The notes under the pieces: model-generated
The model's database searches: none
What the model saw: the letters and a program-made list of their open reading frames with translations, nothing else
Told to the model about the DNA's origin: nothing
DNA from: Eilatimonas milleporae
GTDB lineage: Bacteria > Pseudomonadota > Alphaproteobacteria > Sphingomonadales > Kordiimonadaceae
Assembly (NCBI RefSeq): GCF_003688555.1
Contig: NZ_REFR01000013.1
Coordinates: 124,001 to 188,000, forward strand
Length of the DNA stretch: 64,000 bases
Reading direction: 5' to 3'
Program-made: the position numbers and the translations under genes
Part shown: positions 27,152 to 37,956 of the stretch, piece after piece
How the letters are laid out: each line of letters starts with the position of its first letter
Position numbering within the stretch: position 1 is the stretch's first letter

Positions 27152-27541
27152 TTAAACGCGGCGACGTTTCGGAGGACGCACACCATTGTGCGGGATCGGC
27201 GTCACATCGCGGATCGACGTGATGGTGAACCCGATGGCCTGCAGGGCCCGCAGCGCGGACTCGCGGCCCGCGCCCGGACCTTTGACCTCAACCTCAAGGG
27301 AGGACATGCCATGTTCCTTGGCTTTCTTGCCGGCGTCTTCGGCAGCCACCTGGGCGGCATACGGCGTGGATTTTCGCGAGCCTTTAAAACCCATCATCCC
27401 GGCGGACGACCAGGAAATGGCATTGCCCTGGACATCCGTGATGGTGATCATGGTGTTGTTGAACGTCGCGTTCACATGCGCGACACCATTGGTGATGTTC
27501 TTCCGTTCGCGCCGCTTCACGCGGCTCGTTTCCTTAGCCAT
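27152..27541 (-). CDS. rpsK: 30S ribosomal protein S11
   Basis: A 129-residue small-subunit platform protein. Conserved parts are [32 protein letters not shown], and the C-terminal [14 protein letters not shown] that contacts the 16S rRNA 3' region. It starts 78 nt after rpsM and precedes rpoA by 108 nt. Confidence 0.98.
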   Translation of the reverse strand: MAKETSRVKRRERKNITNGVAHVNATFNNTMITITDVQGNAISWSSAGMMGFKGSRKSTPYAAQVAAEDAGKKAKEHGMSSLEVEVKGPGAGRESALRALQAIGFTITSIRDVTPIPHNGVRPPKRRRV

Positions 27542-27619
27542 CTCAATCAGACCCTATGTTTAAAGGGAGGCCCTAAACGGCGTGTTCCCAGATTGTCAGT
27601 ACAAGATTAAGGTATTTGC

Positions 27620-27988
27620 TTACTTCTTCTTGCCGGCGATCGGCACAGCCTTACCCTTGCGGGTGCGCGCATTGGTATGCGTGCGCTGGCCACGGACCGG
27701 CAGTTTGTTACGGTGACGCAGACCGCGATAGGTCTTGAGGTCCATCAGCCGTTTGATGTTCATGGCCACTTCACGGCGAAGGTCGCCCTCAACCGTGAAA
27801 TCGCTGTCAATCAGTTCGCGGATCTGGATCACTTCCGAATCCGTAAGTTCCGACACGCGACGCTCCGCCGGAAAGCCGAGACGTTCGCAAATTTTGCCTG
27901 CGGTGGTCGAACCGATCCCATGAATATAGGTCAGTGCGACTTCCACCCGCTTGTTGGTCGGAATGTTAACGCCTGCAATACGCGCCAC
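27620..27988 (-). CDS. rpsM: 30S ribosomal protein S13
   Basis: A 122-residue head protein that bridges to the large subunit. It starts [22 protein letters not shown], and the tail [22 protein letters not shown] matches the family fully. It follows adk after 135 nt; I looked there for rpmJ (L36) and found none. Confidence 0.98.
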   Translation of the reverse strand: MARIAGVNIPTNKRVEVALTYIHGIGSTTAGKICERLGFPAERRVSELTDSEVIQIRELIDSDFTVEGDLRREVAMNIKRLMDLKTYRGLRHRNKLPVRGQRTHTNARTRKGKAVPIAGKKK

Positions 27989-28123
27989 AACCGTTTCTCC
28001 TGAATACCTAAATTACGTCCAAAAACCGTCATTCAACAGCGGACGCGTCGAAGCCGGGGATTATATGAATAAAGCCCCCAAGGTCAAGCCCAACATCGTC
28101 CGTTTTACACGTCTTTTTTGCGT

Positions 28124-28777
28124 TTATCCTCGCGCATCCAAGATCGCGTCAATTTCCGCAGCGACAGAAGCAATCTCGCTCATGCCATCCACACGTTTCA
28201 GCACACCTTTTTCACGGTAGTGCGTGATTGCCGGCCCGGTTTCCGCATAGTAGGAAGCCAGACGTTTGGCGACCGTTTCCTTGTTGTCGTCAGGGCGGCG
28301 CTTGAAATCGGTGCTGCCGCAGATATCACAGACACCGGCCACTTTCGGCTTTTTCGCCGTATCGTGGTAGCCCTCGCCGCATTTTGCACAGGCATAACGG
28401 CCGGCAATACGATCAACAAGCGCGGCATCGTCAACCGCAATCTCGATGATCTCATCGGGGCAAAGATCATTGGCGTCCAGCATGGTATCCAGCGCCCTGG
28501 CCTGGGCAAGGGTGCGCGGAAACCCGTCAAGCAGAAAACCGTTGGCGCAGTCATCCTCGCGGATCCGCTCCCGCACGATGCCGACCACGATATCGTCGGA
28601 TACCAGCGCACCGGCATCCATCTTTTCCTTGGCCTTCAGGCCCATTTCGGTTCCGGCGGCGACCGCGGCGCGCAACATGTCACCGGTGGACAGCTGTACA
28701 AGACCGCGGTCCCGCTCCAGCCTCTGCGCCTGGGTTCCCTTACCCGCACCCGGCGGGCCGAACAGAATGACGATCAT
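28124..28777 (-). CDS. adk: Adenylate kinase with a zinc-type LID
   Basis: A 217-residue kinase that balances ATP, ADP and AMP. The P-loop is FGPPGAGKGTQAQ. The LID domain carries a four-Cys site (CAKC near residue 127 and CDIC about 20 residues later), as in zinc-binding long-form adenylate kinases. It shares the final 4 nt of secY (ATGA-type overlap), the conserved secY-adk pair. The C-terminus is complete. Confidence 0.97.
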   Translation of the reverse strand: MIVILFGPPGAGKGTQAQRLERDRGLVQLSTGDMLRAAVAAGTEMGLKAKEKMDAGALVSDDIVVGIVRERIREDDCANGFLLDGFPRTLAQARALDTMLDANDLCPDEIIEIAVDDAALVDRIAGRYACAKCGEGYHDTAKKPKVAGVCDICGSTDFKRRPDDNKETVAKRLASYYAETGPAITHYREKGVLKRVDGMSEIASVAAEIDAILDARG

Positions 28778-30105
28778 CGGCGGCTTCCCTTCAGACGGGC
28801 TTTCTTCAACAAGCCCTCATATTGCTGTGCCATCAGATGGCTGTGAATTTGGGATACCGTATCCATCGTCACATTGACAACGATCAACAGGCTGGTGCCG
28901 CCAAGATAGAAAGGCAGCGCCGCCTGACCGATCAGAAGCTCCGGAATTGCACAGACCAGCGACAGATAGCCGGAACCGATCACCGTCAGGCGGGTCAACA
29001 CATAGTCCAGATATTCCGCCGTCCGTTTTCCGGGACGGATACCGGGGATGAAACCGCTGTGCTTTTTCAGGTTTTCCGACGTTTCTTCCGGATTGAAAAC
29101 AATGGCCGTGTAGAAAAAACAGAAGAAAACGATCAGCCCCACATACAGCGCGATATAAATCGGTCGCCCCGGTGCCAGCGTCGCCGTCACCGTGGTCAGC
29201 CATTCCGGCCCGCCGGTGGCATAAAATCCGGCAACCGTGAGCGGCATCAACAGCAGGGAACTGGCGAAAATCGGCGGGATCACCCCGGCCACATTGATTT
29301 TCAGCGGCAGATGAGACTTATCGCCCTGATACATCTTGTTACCGACCTGGCGTTTGGGATACTGCACCACCACCCGGCGCTGGGCGCGTTCGCACAGCAC
29401 GATGAACCAGATCAGTCCCGCCGCGCCGATCAGCAGCGCCAGCAGAACCGTCAGCGACATGGACCCCGCGCGGTTCAGCTCAAACGCCTGCGCCAGCGTG
29501 CCCGGCAGTTCGGCGACGATGCCGGCGAAAATAATCAGCGAAATGCCGTTGCCGATACCCCGCTGGGTGATCTGCTCGCCCAGCCACATCAGGAACATGG
29601 TCCCGCCAACCAGTGTGACCACAGTGGTAAAGCGGAAGAACCAGCCCGGATCCGTCACCACGCCCGGCTGGCTTTCCAGCCCGACGGAAAGGCCGTAGCC
29701 CTGAACCACGGTCAGCAGCACGGTGCCGTAACGGGTATACTGGTTGATTTTCTTGCGGCCCTGCTCGCCCTCTTTCTTCAACTGCGCCAGATGCGAGTTC
29801 ATCGAGGTCAGCAGCTGCATGATGATGGAGGCCGAGATATACGGCATGATGTTCAGCGAAATGATCGACATCCGCTGCAACGCACCACCGGAAAAGGTGT
29901 TCACCATGTCGAGGAAGCCGCCGCGCATATTGGCGAACATGTTGGCCAGTGCCTGGGCATCGATGCCCGGCAAAGGAATATATGTGCAGAGTCGATAGAC
30001 GATCAGCGCCCCAAGCGCGAACCAGATCCGCTTTTGCAGCTCTTGCGCCTTGCCGAAAGACGACAGGCGCAGATTGGCCGCCATTTGTTCCGCGGCGGAT
30101 GCCAT
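28774..30105 (-). CDS. secY: Protein translocase channel subunit SecY
   Basis: A 443-residue inner-membrane protein with ten hydrophobic helices forming the Sec channel. Typical segments are RIWFALGALIVYRLCTYIPLPGID near the start, GIGNGISLIIFAGIV, YPKRQVGNKMYQGDKSHLPLKINVAG, and GIRPGKRTAEYLDYVL. It lies in the spc operon 161 nt after rplO, and partners SecE, encoded at 58163-58372. Confidence 0.97.
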   Translation of the reverse strand: MASAAEQMAANLRLSSFGKAQELQKRIWFALGALIVYRLCTYIPLPGIDAQALANMFANMRGGFLDMVNTFSGGALQRMSIISLNIMPYISASIIMQLLTSMNSHLAQLKKEGEQGRKKINQYTRYGTVLLTVVQGYGLSVGLESQPGVVTDPGWFFRFTTVVTLVGGTMFLMWLGEQITQRGIGNGISLIIFAGIVAELPGTLAQAFELNRAGSMSLTVLLALLIGAAGLIWFIVLCERAQRRVVVQYPKRQVGNKMYQGDKSHLPLKINVAGVIPPIFASSLLLMPLTVAGFYATGGPEWLTTVTATLAPGRPIYIALYVGLIVFFCFFYTAIVFNPEETSENLKKHSGFIPGIRPGKRTAEYLDYVLTRLTVIGSGYLSLVCAIPELLIGQAALPFYLGGTSLLIVVNVTMDTVSQIHSHLMAQQYEGLLKKARLKGSRR

Positions 30106-30266
30106 TGGCTCTCCCTTCTCAGACCGATTGGCATGCCGGACAGGGTGCCGTTGTTATCGCAGGCGCTGGCCCGGCAGAGGCCCGACTTGAAATTCATGAA
30201 ACGCGCGGGCGTTTCACAACCGGGCCGGGCCGCAGCCCGAACCGGACAGGGTCGCAAAAACCCCGC

Positions 30267-30722
30267 TTAAGCCAATGTGATCTTGCCGCCGGCTTTTTCA
30301 ACCGCCTCGACGGCCGCTTTCGACGCGCCGGTGACGGTGATGTCGACCTTGGCCGTCAGATCGCCCTTGGCCAGAAGCCGCACACCGTCGACAATCTTGC
30401 CGACGAGACCGGCATCGGTCAGGGTTTCCGCCGTGATCGGCTTGGCTGCGTCAATCTTGCCGGCGTCAATCGCCTTTTGCAGGCGTCCGGTGTTGACCAG
30501 CTCATAGTCCTTCTTGTTGCGCGAGGTAAAGCCACGCTTCGGCAGACGCATATGGATCGGCATCTGGCCGCCTTCGAAGCCGTTGATCGCGACGCCGGAA
30601 CGCGCTTTCTGACCCTTGTGGCCGGACCCTGCGGTCTTGCCCTTGCCGGACCCGATCCCGCGGCCAACGCGCATGCGCTCCTTGCGGGCGCCGGCATTAT
30701 CCTTCAGTTCGTTGAGTTTCAT
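30267..30722 (-). CDS. rplO: 50S ribosomal protein L15
   Basis: A 151-residue large-subunit protein. It starts [22 protein letters not shown], followed by the Gly/Lys-rich [18 protein letters not shown] block, and ends with the conserved [14 protein letters not shown]. It is 32 nt after rpmD. Confidence 0.97.
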   Translation of the reverse strand: MKLNELKDNAGARKERMRVGRGIGSGKGKTAGSGHKGQKARSGVAINGFEGGQMPIHMRLPKRGFTSRNKKDYELVNTGRLQKAIDAGKIDAAKPITAETLTDAGLVGKIVDGVRLLAKGDLTAKVDITVTGASKAAVEAVEKAGGKITLA

Positions 30723-30754
30723 CTCATCTCTCCGGTCATGGTGTCGAAGGCAAT

Positions 30755-30946
30755 TCAGTCTTCGACACGGACCAAATGGTGCACCTTGTCGATCATGCCG
30801 CGCACTGAGGGGGTATCTTCCAGTTCCCGCGTGCGGTGCATCTTGTTCAGGCCAAGGCCGATCAGCGTCTCACGCTGGTCTTTCTGACGGCGGATCGGGC
30901 TTCCGATCTGCGTCACCTTGAGGGTTTTTTTCTTTGCAGCAGCCAT
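30755..30946 (-). CDS. rpmD: 50S ribosomal protein L30
   Basis: A 63-residue protein of the usual bacterial L30 length, with [22 protein letters not shown] and the C-terminal [15 protein letters not shown]. It lies between rpsE (6 nt) and rplO. Confidence 0.96.
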   Translation of the reverse strand: MAAAKKKTLKVTQIGSPIRRQKDQRETLIGLGLNKMHRTRELEDTPSVRGMIDKVHHLVRVED

Positions 30947-30952
30947 CAGACC

Positions 30953-31579
30953 TTACTCCGCAGTTGCCGGCGCGGCGTCGGCGTTTTGCACGGCATCAAC
31001 CGCCTCAGCCGCCGGAGCCGCTTTCACGTCACCGCGGCGCGCGACAATATCGGCCACCTTCAGCCCACGTTTCGCGGCAATCTGGCGCGGCGAGTTTTGG
31101 CGGCTCAGCGCATCCAGCGTCGCCCGGATCATATTATACGGGTTGGACGACCCCTGGCTTTTCGTCACCACATCCTGAACGCCGAGGCACTCGAAGACGG
31201 CACGCATCGGGCCGCCCGCGATGATACCGGTTCCGGCCTGGGCCGTGCGGATGAGCACGCGGCCCGCGCCGTGACGGCCGCGGATGTCATGGTGCAGGGT
31301 CCGGCCTTCCCGCAGGGGAATCCGGATCATGCTTTTCTTGGCGGCTTCGGTTGCCTTGCGAATCGCTTCCGGAACCTCGCGGGCCTTACCGCTGCCGAAA
31401 CCGACGCGGCCGCGCTGGTCGCCGACCACGACAAGGGCCGCAAAGCCGAAGCGACGGCCCCCTTTCACCACCTTGGCCACACGGTTGATGTGGACCAGTT
31501 TTTCGACCAGTTCGCTTTCCTCGCGGCCCCGTTGCTCACGGCCACGGTCTGATCTGCTGTTACGCTCTGGGCGTGCCAT
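30953..31579 (-). CDS. rpsE: 30S ribosomal protein S5
   Basis: A 208-residue decoding-site protein, longer than E. coli S5. The double-stranded RNA-binding domain ([20 protein letters not shown]) and the C-terminal domain ([19 protein letters not shown]) are intact. Both ends are extended: an Arg/Glu-rich N-terminal tail of about 25 residues and an Ala/Glu/Asp-rich C-terminal tail ending PATAE. Confidence 0.97.
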   Translation of the reverse strand: MARPERNSRSDRGREQRGREESELVEKLVHINRVAKVVKGGRRFGFAALVVVGDQRGRVGFGSGKAREVPEAIRKATEAAKKSMIRIPLREGRTLHHDIRGRHGAGRVLIRTAQAGTGIIAGGPMRAVFECLGVQDVVTKSQGSSNPYNMIRATLDALSRQNSPRQIAAKRGLKVADIVARRGDVKAAPAAEAVDAVQNADAAPATAE

Positions 31580-31596
31580 GTTCTTCTCCTCAAGCC

Positions 31597-31950
31597 TTAG
31601 AAGTTCAAGCCGCCATCGCGCGCCGCATCGGCAAGCGCCTTGACCCGGCCGTGGTACAGGAACCCACCGCGATCAAACACCACCGTATCGACGCCCGCGG
31701 CTTTCGCCCGCTCGGCAATCAGTGTTCCGACCTTGGCCGCAGCCTCGATGTTCGAGGTCGCGGACCCGCGCAGGCCTTCATCCAGCGTGGACGCGGAGGC
31801 AAGCGTCGCCCCCTTCACGTCGTCGATGATCTGCGCATACATATGCTGGTTGGTGCGGTGCACCGAGAGACGGGGCCGAGCCGCGCCACGCTTGCGGAGC
31901 TGCGTGCGATTGCGCAGGCGACGCCGCTCAAACAGAGATTTAGACGCCAT
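31597..31950 (-). CDS. rplR: 50S ribosomal protein L18
   Basis: A 117-residue 5S rRNA-binding protein from the ATG at 31950; a GTG three codons upstream is a weaker choice. [20 protein letters not shown] and the C-terminal [20 protein letters not shown] are family marks. It lies 12 nt after rplF. Confidence 0.97.
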   Translation of the reverse strand: MASKSLFERRRLRNRTQLRKRGAARPRLSVHRTNQHMYAQIIDDVKGATLASASTLDEGLRGSATSNIEAAAKVGTLIAERAKAAGVDTVVFDRGGFLYHGRVKALADAARDGGLNF

Positions 31951-31962
31951 AATAGCCACCCA

Positions 31963-32496
31963 TCACTTCTTCTTACCTTCCTTGCGGAAGATATATTCAC
32001 CTTCATACTTGATGCCTTTGCCCTTGTAAGGCTCCGGCTTGCGGAATTCACGGATCTTGGCAGCGGTCTGACCGACCTTCTGCTTGTCGATTCCGGAAAT
32101 GACGATCGTCGTCTGGTCCGGCGTTTCGATCTTGATGCCTTCCGGCACCGGGAAATCGATGTCATGGCTGTAGCCGAGCTGCAGGTTCAGGGACTTGCCC
32201 TTCATCTGTGCGCGGTAGCCGACGCCGTTGATCTCCAGCTTGCGGGAGAAACCGTTCGTCACGCCTTCAATCATGTTGGAAACCAGCGTGCGCTGCATCC
32301 CCCACATGGATTTGGCCTGCTTGGTCTCGCCCGACGGCGTGACCGTGATCGCGTTATCCGCATGTTCAACCGTGACGTCCGGAACGAACGACATGGCCAG
32401 TTCACCCTTGGGGCCTTTGACCGTCAGGTCCGTGCCGTTCAGGGTGACGGTGACACCTGATGGAATGTCCACAGGTTTTTTACCGATACGAGACAT
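31963..32496 (-). CDS. rplF: 50S ribosomal protein L6
   Basis: A 177-residue protein near the factor-binding site. It starts [17 protein letters not shown], and the second domain carries [33 protein letters not shown], and the signature [14 protein letters not shown]. It follows rpsH by 27 nt. Confidence 0.98.
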   Translation of the reverse strand: MSRIGKKPVDIPSGVTVTLNGTDLTVKGPKGELAMSFVPDVTVEHADNAITVTPSGETKQAKSMWGMQRTLVSNMIEGVTNGFSRKLEINGVGYRAQMKGKSLNLQLGYSHDIDFPVPEGIKIETPDQTTIVISGIDKQKVGQTAAKIREFRKPEPYKGKGIKYEGEYIFRKEGKKK

Positions 32497-32523
32497 CTGT
32501 CTTACCCTTTCCCAACCCGGTTC

Positions 32524-32922
32524 CTAGAAGACGGTGCACAGAATTTCGCCGCCCACATTCTGTTCGCGCGCTTCCGCGTCGGACAGCACGCCGCGCGGCG
32601 TGGAGACGATGGAAATTCCAAGACCGTTGTGAACCCGCGGCAGATCGCGCACGGAGCTGTAAACACGGCGCCCCGGCTTGGATACCCGCGAAATGGTGCG
32701 GATCACCGGCGATCCTTCGTGATACTTCAGCTCAATGCTCAGTTCCGCCTTGTTGCTGTCCAGTTCCACCCGGCTATAGCCCTGGATGTAACCTTCACGC
32801 TGCAAAACGTCGAGAATACGCTGACGGGCTTTGGACGCAGGCGAACTGACGGAATTCTTGCCGGCCTGCAGGCCATTGCGGATACGGGTCAGCATATCGC
32901 CGATCGGATCAGTCATCGACAT
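32524..32922 (-). CDS. rpsH: 30S ribosomal protein S8
   Basis: A 132-residue central-domain protein, the translational repressor of the spc operon in E. coli. It starts [21 protein letters not shown]. The C-terminal signature [20 protein letters not shown] is intact. Confidence 0.98.
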   Translation of the reverse strand: MSMTDPIGDMLTRIRNGLQAGKNSVSSPASKARQRILDVLQREGYIQGYSRVELDSNKAELSIELKYHEGSPVIRTISRVSKPGRRVYSSVRDLPRVHNGLGISIVSTPRGVLSDAEAREQNVGGEILCTVF

Positions 32923-32934
32923 TGCGTTATCCCC

Positions 32935-33240
32935 TTACCAGCTTGACTTCACGACGCCCGGAACGCGACCGGCCGAGCCAAGCTCGCGCAGTGCAATCCG
33001 GGACATTTTGAACTTGCGATAAAACCCGCGCGGACGGCCGGACACTTCACAGCGGTTGCGCACACGGGACCTGGCGGAATTGCGCGGCAACTGGGCCAAT
33101 TGCAGGGCCGCCATCCAGCGCTCGTCGTCGCCGAGGCTTTTATCGTAGATTTTCTCTTTCAGCGCGGCCCGCTTGGCGGCGTATTTGGCTACCAGCTTTT
33201 CGCGGCGCTTGTTCTTTTCAATGGCGCTTTTCTTAGCCAT
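32935..33240 (-). CDS. rpsN: 30S ribosomal protein S14
   Basis: A 101-residue long-form S14 without the zinc CxxC pairs of the short form. It starts [16 protein letters not shown], and [19 protein letters not shown] is the conserved core. It lies between rplE (26 nt) and rpsH (12 nt). Confidence 0.98.
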   Translation of the reverse strand: MAKKSAIEKNKRREKLVAKYAAKRAALKEKIYDKSLGDDERWMAALQLAQLPRNSARSRVRNRCEVSGRPRGFYRKFKMSRIALRELGSAGRVPGVVKSSW

Positions 33241-33266
33241 GATCTCAATCCTCCTGACGGCTGCCG

Positions 33267-33818
33267 TTACTTTTTGAACGGCATGTCGAAACCGCTGAGA
33301 AGCGCGCGCGCCTCATCGTCGGTATCGGCCGTGGTACAGATGATGATGTCCATGCCCCGCACTTCATCAACCTGGTCATAGTTGATTTCCGGGAACACGA
33401 TTTGCTCTTTCAGGCCCATTGCATAATTGCCGCGACCATCGAAGGACTTGGGGTTCACACCCTGAAAGTCCCGCACACGCGGCAGCGCAATGGTGATCAG
33501 ACGGTCGAGGAATTCATACATACGCTCGGCACGCAGCGTCACCTTGACGCCGATGGGCATGCCTTCGCGCAGCTTGAAACCGGCGATCGACTTGCGCGCC
33601 CGCGTGACCACGGGGCGCTGACCGGCGATCTTGCCGATCTCGGTCGCCACTTTTTCGACCTTCTTCTTGTCCTGAACGGCCTCACCCACACCGACATTGA
33701 TCACGATCTTGTCGAGCTTGGGCACCTGCATCGGGTTTTGGTAGCCGAACTGCTCGCTCAGCGAGGTACGGACAGCATCCTCATAATGCTTGCGCAGTCG
33801 GGGCATTGCATTAGCCAT
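33267..33818 (-). CDS. rplE: 50S ribosomal protein L5
   Basis: A 183-residue 5S rRNA-binding protein starting at the ATG at 33818, which overlaps the end of rplX by 8 nt; the codon just upstream is [38 protein letters not shown] and the C-terminal [18 protein letters not shown] are all typical. Confidence 0.98.
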   Translation of the reverse strand: MANAMPRLRKHYEDAVRTSLSEQFGYQNPMQVPKLDKIVINVGVGEAVQDKKKVEKVATEIGKIAGQRPVVTRARKSIAGFKLREGMPIGVKVTLRAERMYEFLDRLITIALPRVRDFQGVNPKSFDGRGNYAMGLKEQIVFPEINYDQVDEVRGMDIIICTTADTDDEARALLSGFDMPFKK

Positions 33819-34125
33819 CAATCATCTCCCCGGACTTCTTGGCGAAACGCATCTTCTTACCGTCTTGGATTTTGAACCCGACGCGGCTCGGCGCCCCGTC
33901 CTTGGGGTCCTCGATCATCAGGTTCGACAACTGGATCGGCGCTTCCTTGGTCTCAATGCCGCCGGCACCCTGCGCAGAGGGGCGGGTGTGGCGCTTGACC
34001 AGGTTGACACCCTGCACGAATGCCCGGCCTTCAGCCGGAACAACGCGCGTGATTTCGCCCCGCTTGCCCTTGTCACGGCCGGCGATAACGACAACCTTGT
34101 CGCCTTTTTTCAGCTTAGCGGCCAT
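33811..34125 (-). CDS. rplX: 50S ribosomal protein L24
   Basis: A 104-residue assembly-initiator protein with a KOW motif ([19 protein letters not shown]). Its start shares one base with the rplN stop (TGATG), and its end overlaps rplE by 8 nt, so all three are translationally coupled. Confidence 0.98.
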   Translation of the reverse strand: MAAKLKKGDKVVVIAGRDKGKRGEITRVVPAEGRAFVQGVNLVKRHTRPSAQGAGGIETKEAPIQLSNLMIEDPKDGAPSRVGFKIQDGKKMRFAKKSGEMIDG

Positions 34126-34493
34126 CAGAGCACCTCCGGAGCAAGCGAGATAATCTTCATGTGCTTTTTCGCGCGCAGTTCGCGGACAACCGGGCCAAAA
34201 ATCCGCGTGCCGATGGGCTCGTGGCTTTTGTTGACCAGAACGGCCGCATTGCGGTCGAAACGGATCGCGGTGCCGTCCTGACGGCGCACTTCCTTGGCCG
34301 TCCGTACGATCACGGCGCGGTGCACATCACCTTTTTTCACACGACCCCGCGGGATCGCTTCCTTGACGGAGACAACGATAATGTCCCCGACTCCGGCTGT
34401 TTTGCGTTTCGATCCACCAAGGACCTTAATGCACTGCACCCTCTTGGCCCCGGAGTTATCGGCCACGTCGAGGTTGGTTTGCATTTGAATCAT
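34125..34493 (-). CDS. rplN: 50S ribosomal protein L14
   Basis: A 122-residue intersubunit protein. It starts [19 protein letters not shown], followed by [26 protein letters not shown], and ends EVL. It follows rpsQ by 51 nt. Confidence 0.98.
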   Translation of the reverse strand: MIQMQTNLDVADNSGAKRVQCIKVLGGSKRKTAGVGDIIVVSVKEAIPRGRVKKGDVHRAVIVRTAKEVRRQDGTAIRFDRNAAVLVNKSHEPIGTRIFGPVVRELRAKKHMKIISLAPEVL

Positions 34494-34544
34494 GGGGTTA
34501 ACCCTTCTTTGTCGTCACACACTGACGGATGGCGTCTTGGCCTG

Positions 34545-34781
34545 TCAGGCCGCCTCGCCGATCACCCGCCAGGATTTCAGTTTCGAGATGGGACGGCATT
34601 CCTCGATACGGACTGTGTCCCCAACCTTGTACTGGTTGACCTCGTCGTGAGCGTGGTACTTCTTGGAGCGACGCACAATCTTGTCAAGCAGCGGGTGCTT
34701 GAAACGACGCTCGACACGGACGACAACGGTTTTATCCGTTTTGTCCGATACGACCACACCCTGCAGAATTCGCTTCGGCAT
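34545..34781 (-). CDS. rpsQ: 30S ribosomal protein S17
   Basis: A 78-residue OB-fold protein. It starts [21 protein letters not shown], with the family signature [21 protein letters not shown] near the end. It follows rpmC by 11 nt. Confidence 0.98.
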   Translation of the reverse strand: MPKRILQGVVVSDKTDKTVVVRVERRFKHPLLDKIVRRSKKYHAHDEVNQYKVGDTVRIEECRPISKLKSWRVIGEAA

Positions 34782-34792
34782 GTTCGCTCTCC

Positions 34793-34987
34793 TTACGCCT
34801 CGGCCGTCTGGCCGAGGATGGTCTTGATACGCGCGATATCGCGCCGCACGGCACGCACGCGCGCCGTGTTTTCAAGCTGTCCGCTGGCGGCCTGGAAGCG
34901 CAGGTTGAACTGCTCCTTCTTCAGCGATACCAGCTCGTCGCGGAGTTCGTCCGCAGACTTTGCTCTCAGCTCGGCTGCTTTCATCAT
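34793..34987 (-). CDS. rpmC: 50S ribosomal protein L29
   Basis: A 64-residue helical protein at the tunnel exit. It has [20 protein letters not shown], then [18 protein letters not shown], then RRDIARIKT. Two ATG codons in tandem at 34987 and 34984 are both possible, with GGAG just upstream. Confidence 0.97.
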   Translation of the reverse strand: MMKAAELRAKSADELRDELVSLKKEQFNLRFQAASGQLENTARVRAVRRDIARIKTILGQTAEA

Positions 34988-35004
34988 CTCTACTCCGCTC
35001 GTCC

Positions 35005-35415
35005 TTAATGCATCCGGGTCACGATGCGGGTCGAAATCGGCAGCTTGGCTGCGGCGCGCTCAAACGCGCCCCGTGCGATTTCTTCCGATACACCGTCAAC
35101 CTCGAACATCACCCGGCCCGGCTTCACGCGGGCAGCCCAGTATTCAGGCGAGCCCTTACCTTTACCCATCCGCACCTCGGTCGGCTTGGACGACACGGGG
35201 ACGTCCGGGAAAATCCGGATCCATACTTTCCCTGCCCGCTTCATGTGCCGGGTCATGGCACGACGGGCCGCCTCAATCTGACGCGCGGTCACACGGCCGG
35301 GACCGGTGGCCTTCAGGCCGAACTGGCCGAAATTCAGCGCCGTGCCGCCCTTGGCATTGCCATGGATACGGCCCTTGTGCGCGCGCCGGAACTTAGTCCG
35401 TTTCGGTTGCAACAT
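35005..35415 (-). CDS. rplP: 50S ribosomal protein L16
   Basis: A 136-residue protein at the A-site side. It starts [19 protein letters not shown], then [40 protein letters not shown] and the [13 protein letters not shown] signature. It lies 34 nt after rpsC. Confidence 0.98.
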   Translation of the reverse strand: MLQPKRTKFRRAHKGRIHGNAKGGTALNFGQFGLKATGPGRVTARQIEAARRAMTRHMKRAGKVWIRIFPDVPVSSKPTEVRMGKGKGSPEYWAARVKPGRVMFEVDGVSEEIARGAFERAAAKLPISTRIVTRMH

Positions 35416-35449
35416 TGCGTGTCGCTCCTATTGCTTCGCTGCCCGCGCC

Positions 35450-36145
35450 TTAGCGGCGTGACGGGCCGCCCGACTGCTGGGCCTCATTGGCCCGGCGCTC
35501 ATGCGCCGTCGGGTCGTGTTCCATGATCTCGCCCTTGAAGACCCATACCTTCATACCGCAAACGCCGTATGCGGTGTGGGCTTCCGACGTGCCGTAATCG
35601 ATATCGGCGCGCAGGGTGTGCAAGGGCACGCGACCTTCGCGGTACCATTCGGTCCGGGCGATTTCCGCCCCGCCGAGACGACCGGCGCAGTTGATGCGGA
35701 TACCGAGGGCGCCGAGACGCATGGCGCTTTGCACGGCGCGCTTCATCGCACGGCGGAAAGCCACGCGGCGCTCCAGCTGCTGGGCGATGTTTTCGGCGAT
35801 AAGCTTGGCATCGACTTCGGGCTTGCGCACCTCGACGATGTTCAGGCTCACCTCCGCATCGGTCATACCGGCCAGCTTGCGGCGCAGTTTTTCGATATCA
35901 GCGCCTTTCTTGCCGATGATGACACCCGGACGCGCCGAATAGACGGTCACGCGGCATTTTTTGGCCGGACGCTCGATCACCACCTTGGAAATGCCGGCTT
36001 GCGACAGCTCCTTTTCGATGAACTCGCGCAGCTTCAGGTCCTCATGCAACAGAGAGCCATAGGCGTCGCGGTCGGCGTACCAGCGCGAATCCCAGGTGCG
36101 GTTGACACCGAGGCGCAGACCGACGGGGCTGACTTTCTGACCCAT
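35450..36145 (-). CDS. rpsC: 30S ribosomal protein S3
   Basis: A 231-residue protein at the mRNA entry site. It starts [16 protein letters not shown]; the KH domain contains [19 protein letters not shown], and the C-terminal domain contains [22 protein letters not shown]. The start shares one base with the rplV stop (TAATG). A short Gly/Ser/Arg-rich tail ends the protein. Confidence 0.98.
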   Translation of the reverse strand: MGQKVSPVGLRLGVNRTWDSRWYADRDAYGSLLHEDLKLREFIEKELSQAGISKVVIERPAKKCRVTVYSARPGVIIGKKGADIEKLRRKLAGMTDAEVSLNIVEVRKPEVDAKLIAENIAQQLERRVAFRRAMKRAVQSAMRLGALGIRINCAGRLGGAEIARTEWYREGRVPLHTLRADIDYGTSEAHTAYGVCGMKVWVFKGEIMEHDPTAHERRANEAQQSGGPSRR

Positions 36146-36525
36146 TACGCAGTCTCCTCAACTTCGCGCACCACAATGCGCAGCCGGCTAAACGGCTTGA
36201 TAATTTTACCGACACGGCCACGCGCACGCGGACGGTAGCGTTTCATGGTCAGGGCCTTGCCCACGGTGGCCTCGGCCACGACAAGACTGTCGACATCCAG
36301 ATTGTGATTGTTTTCGGCGTTGGCGACGGCGGATTGCAGAACTTTCCGCACATCCTGCGCCGTCCGACGACGGTTAAAGGTGAGGGAGGTCAGCGCCTTC
36401 TCCACCTTCATGCCGCGAATGCTGGCGGCCACCAGATTCAGCTTCTGGGGCGAGCCGCGCAGAAGCGTTGCCGTGGCAACCGCCTCATTATCGCTTAAGC
36501 GGCGTTTCGCTGCTTGCTTACCCAC
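36145..36525 (-). CDS. rplV: 50S ribosomal protein L22
   Basis: A 126-residue protein lining the exit tunnel. [24 protein letters not shown] begins the core, and the beta-hairpin signature [21 protein letters not shown] is complete. It starts 2 nt after rpsS. Confidence 0.98.
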   Translation of the reverse strand: MGKQAAKRRLSDNEAVATATLLRGSPQKLNLVAASIRGMKVEKALTSLTFNRRRTAQDVRKVLQSAVANAENNHNLDVDSLVVAEATVGKALTMKRYRPRARGRVGKIIKPFSRLRIVVREVEETA

Positions 36526-36527
36526 GG

Positions 36528-36809
36528 TTACTTCCTCTTCGCTTTCTTGTCCGCCGCGTGGCCGTAATAGGTCCGCGTCGGCGAAAATTCACCAAGCTTG
36601 TGGCCCACCATGTCTTCCGACACATAGACGGGAATGAACTTCTGCCCGTTATAGACATTGAAGGTCAGTCCGACGAACTGCGGCAAAATGGTCGAACGAC
36701 GGGACCAGGTCTGGATCGTCGCATTGCTTTTGCCGGATTCCAGGGCCGCTTCCACCTTTTTGACAAGGTGCATGTCCACGAAGGGGCCTTTCCAAACAGA
36801 ACGTGCCAT
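36528..36809 (-). CDS. rpsS: 30S ribosomal protein S19
   Basis: A 93-residue head protein. It starts [20 protein letters not shown], then [19 protein letters not shown] and the signature [18 protein letters not shown]. It lies 12 nt after rplB. Confidence 0.98.
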   Translation of the reverse strand: MARSVWKGPFVDMHLVKKVEAALESGKSNATIQTWSRRSTILPQFVGLTFNVYNGQKFIPVYVSEDMVGHKLGEFSPTRTYYGHAADKKAKRK

Positions 36810-36821
36810 TTCCAGGCCTCC

Positions 36822-37658
36822 TTATCGCTTCTTGCGGTCGTGGCGGGACCGCAGGATGTACTTGTCGGTCTCTTTGTTGGACCGGGTGCGCTTGCCTTTG
36901 GTCGGCTTGCCCCACGGCGTCACCGGGTGGCGACCGCCGGAGGTCCGGCCCTCACCACCGCCATGCGGGTGATCGACCGGGTTCATGGCCACACCGCGGA
37001 CGCTCGGACGCTTGCCCAGCCAGCGGTTGCGGCCGGCCTTGGCCAGCTTTTCGTTCTGGTTGTCCGGGTTGGACACCGCGCCAACGGTGGCCACACATTC
37101 GGCCCGAACGATGCGAACCTCACCGGAAGACAGGCGGATCTGCGCATAGCCGCGGTCACGGCCGATCAGCTGGGCGTATGTGCCAGCGGACCGGGCGATC
37201 TGACCGCCCTTGCCCGGCTTCATCTCCACATTGTGGATAATGGTACCGATCGGCATGTTCATCATCGGCATGGTGTTGCCCGGCTTGACGTCAACACGCT
37301 CGCCGGCGATCACCGTGTCGCCCGGTGCCAGACGTTGAGGCGCCAGAATATAGGCCTGCTCACCATCCTCATACTTGATGAGGGCGATGAACGCCGTCCG
37401 GTTCGGATCGTATTCCAGGCGCTCGACGGTTGCGGGGATATCCCATTTCGTCCGCTTGAAATCGATCTTGCGGTAGGACCGCTTGTGGCCGCCGCCGCGA
37501 CGACGCGCCGTGATGCGGCCCATATTGTTGCGGCCGCCATTCTTGGTCAGGCCCTCGGTCAGCGCCTTGACGGGCTTGCCCTTGTGCAGACCTTCGCGGT
37601 CCACCAGGACGAGGCCGCGGCTTGCCGGGGTTACCGGTTTATATTGCTTCAGTGCCAT
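36822..37658 (-). CDS. rplB: 50S ribosomal protein L2
   Basis: A 278-residue protein near the peptidyl-transferase centre. [14 protein letters not shown] at the start, [19 protein letters not shown], and the C-terminal [18 protein letters not shown] with the conserved His are all present. It is 4 nt after rplW. Confidence 0.98.
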   Translation of the reverse strand: MALKQYKPVTPASRGLVLVDREGLHKGKPVKALTEGLTKNGGRNNMGRITARRRGGGHKRSYRKIDFKRTKWDIPATVERLEYDPNRTAFIALIKYEDGEQAYILAPQRLAPGDTVIAGERVDVKPGNTMPMMNMPIGTIIHNVEMKPGKGGQIARSAGTYAQLIGRDRGYAQIRLSSGEVRIVRAECVATVGAVSNPDNQNEKLAKAGRNRWLGKRPSVRGVAMNPVDHPHGGGEGRTSGGRHPVTPWGKPTKGKRTRSNKETDKYILRSRHDRKKR

Positions 37659-37662
37659 CGGC

Positions 37663-37956
37663 CTATACCCCCGTCGTCACGTCGATGCTGTGACCCTCTT
37701 CAAGCGTGACCATCGCCTTTTTGTATTCGGCGCGGCGGCCCGTGACACCACGGAAACGCTTGATCTTTCCGGCCTGACGCAGGGTGTTGACCTTTTTGAC
37801 CTTCACGTCAAACAGGGCTTCCACTGCATCCTTGATGGCCGGCTTGGTGGCGTCGATCGCCACCTTGAAGGTCACCTGGTTGTTTTCGGAGCCGAGCGTC
37901 GCCTTCTCGGTGATGACGGGCTCCTTGATCACGTCATAATGCTTGATCGCGGTCAT
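37663..37956 (-). CDS. rplW: 50S ribosomal protein L23
   Basis: A 97-residue tunnel-exit protein that docks trigger factor and the signal recognition particle. [37 protein letters not shown] and [13 protein letters not shown] are conserved. Its ATG overlaps the rplD stop by 4 nt. Confidence 0.98.
   Translation of the reverse strand: MTAIKHYDVIKEPVITEKATLGSENNQVTFKVAIDATKPAIKDAVEALFDVKVKKVNTLRQAGKIKRFRGVTGRRAEYKKAMVTLEEGHSIDVTTGV

Noticed and set aside
27989-28123. rpmJ (L36) in the adk-rpsM gap
   Set aside because: No short basic Cys/His-rich frame is present there; the gene is presumably elsewhere.
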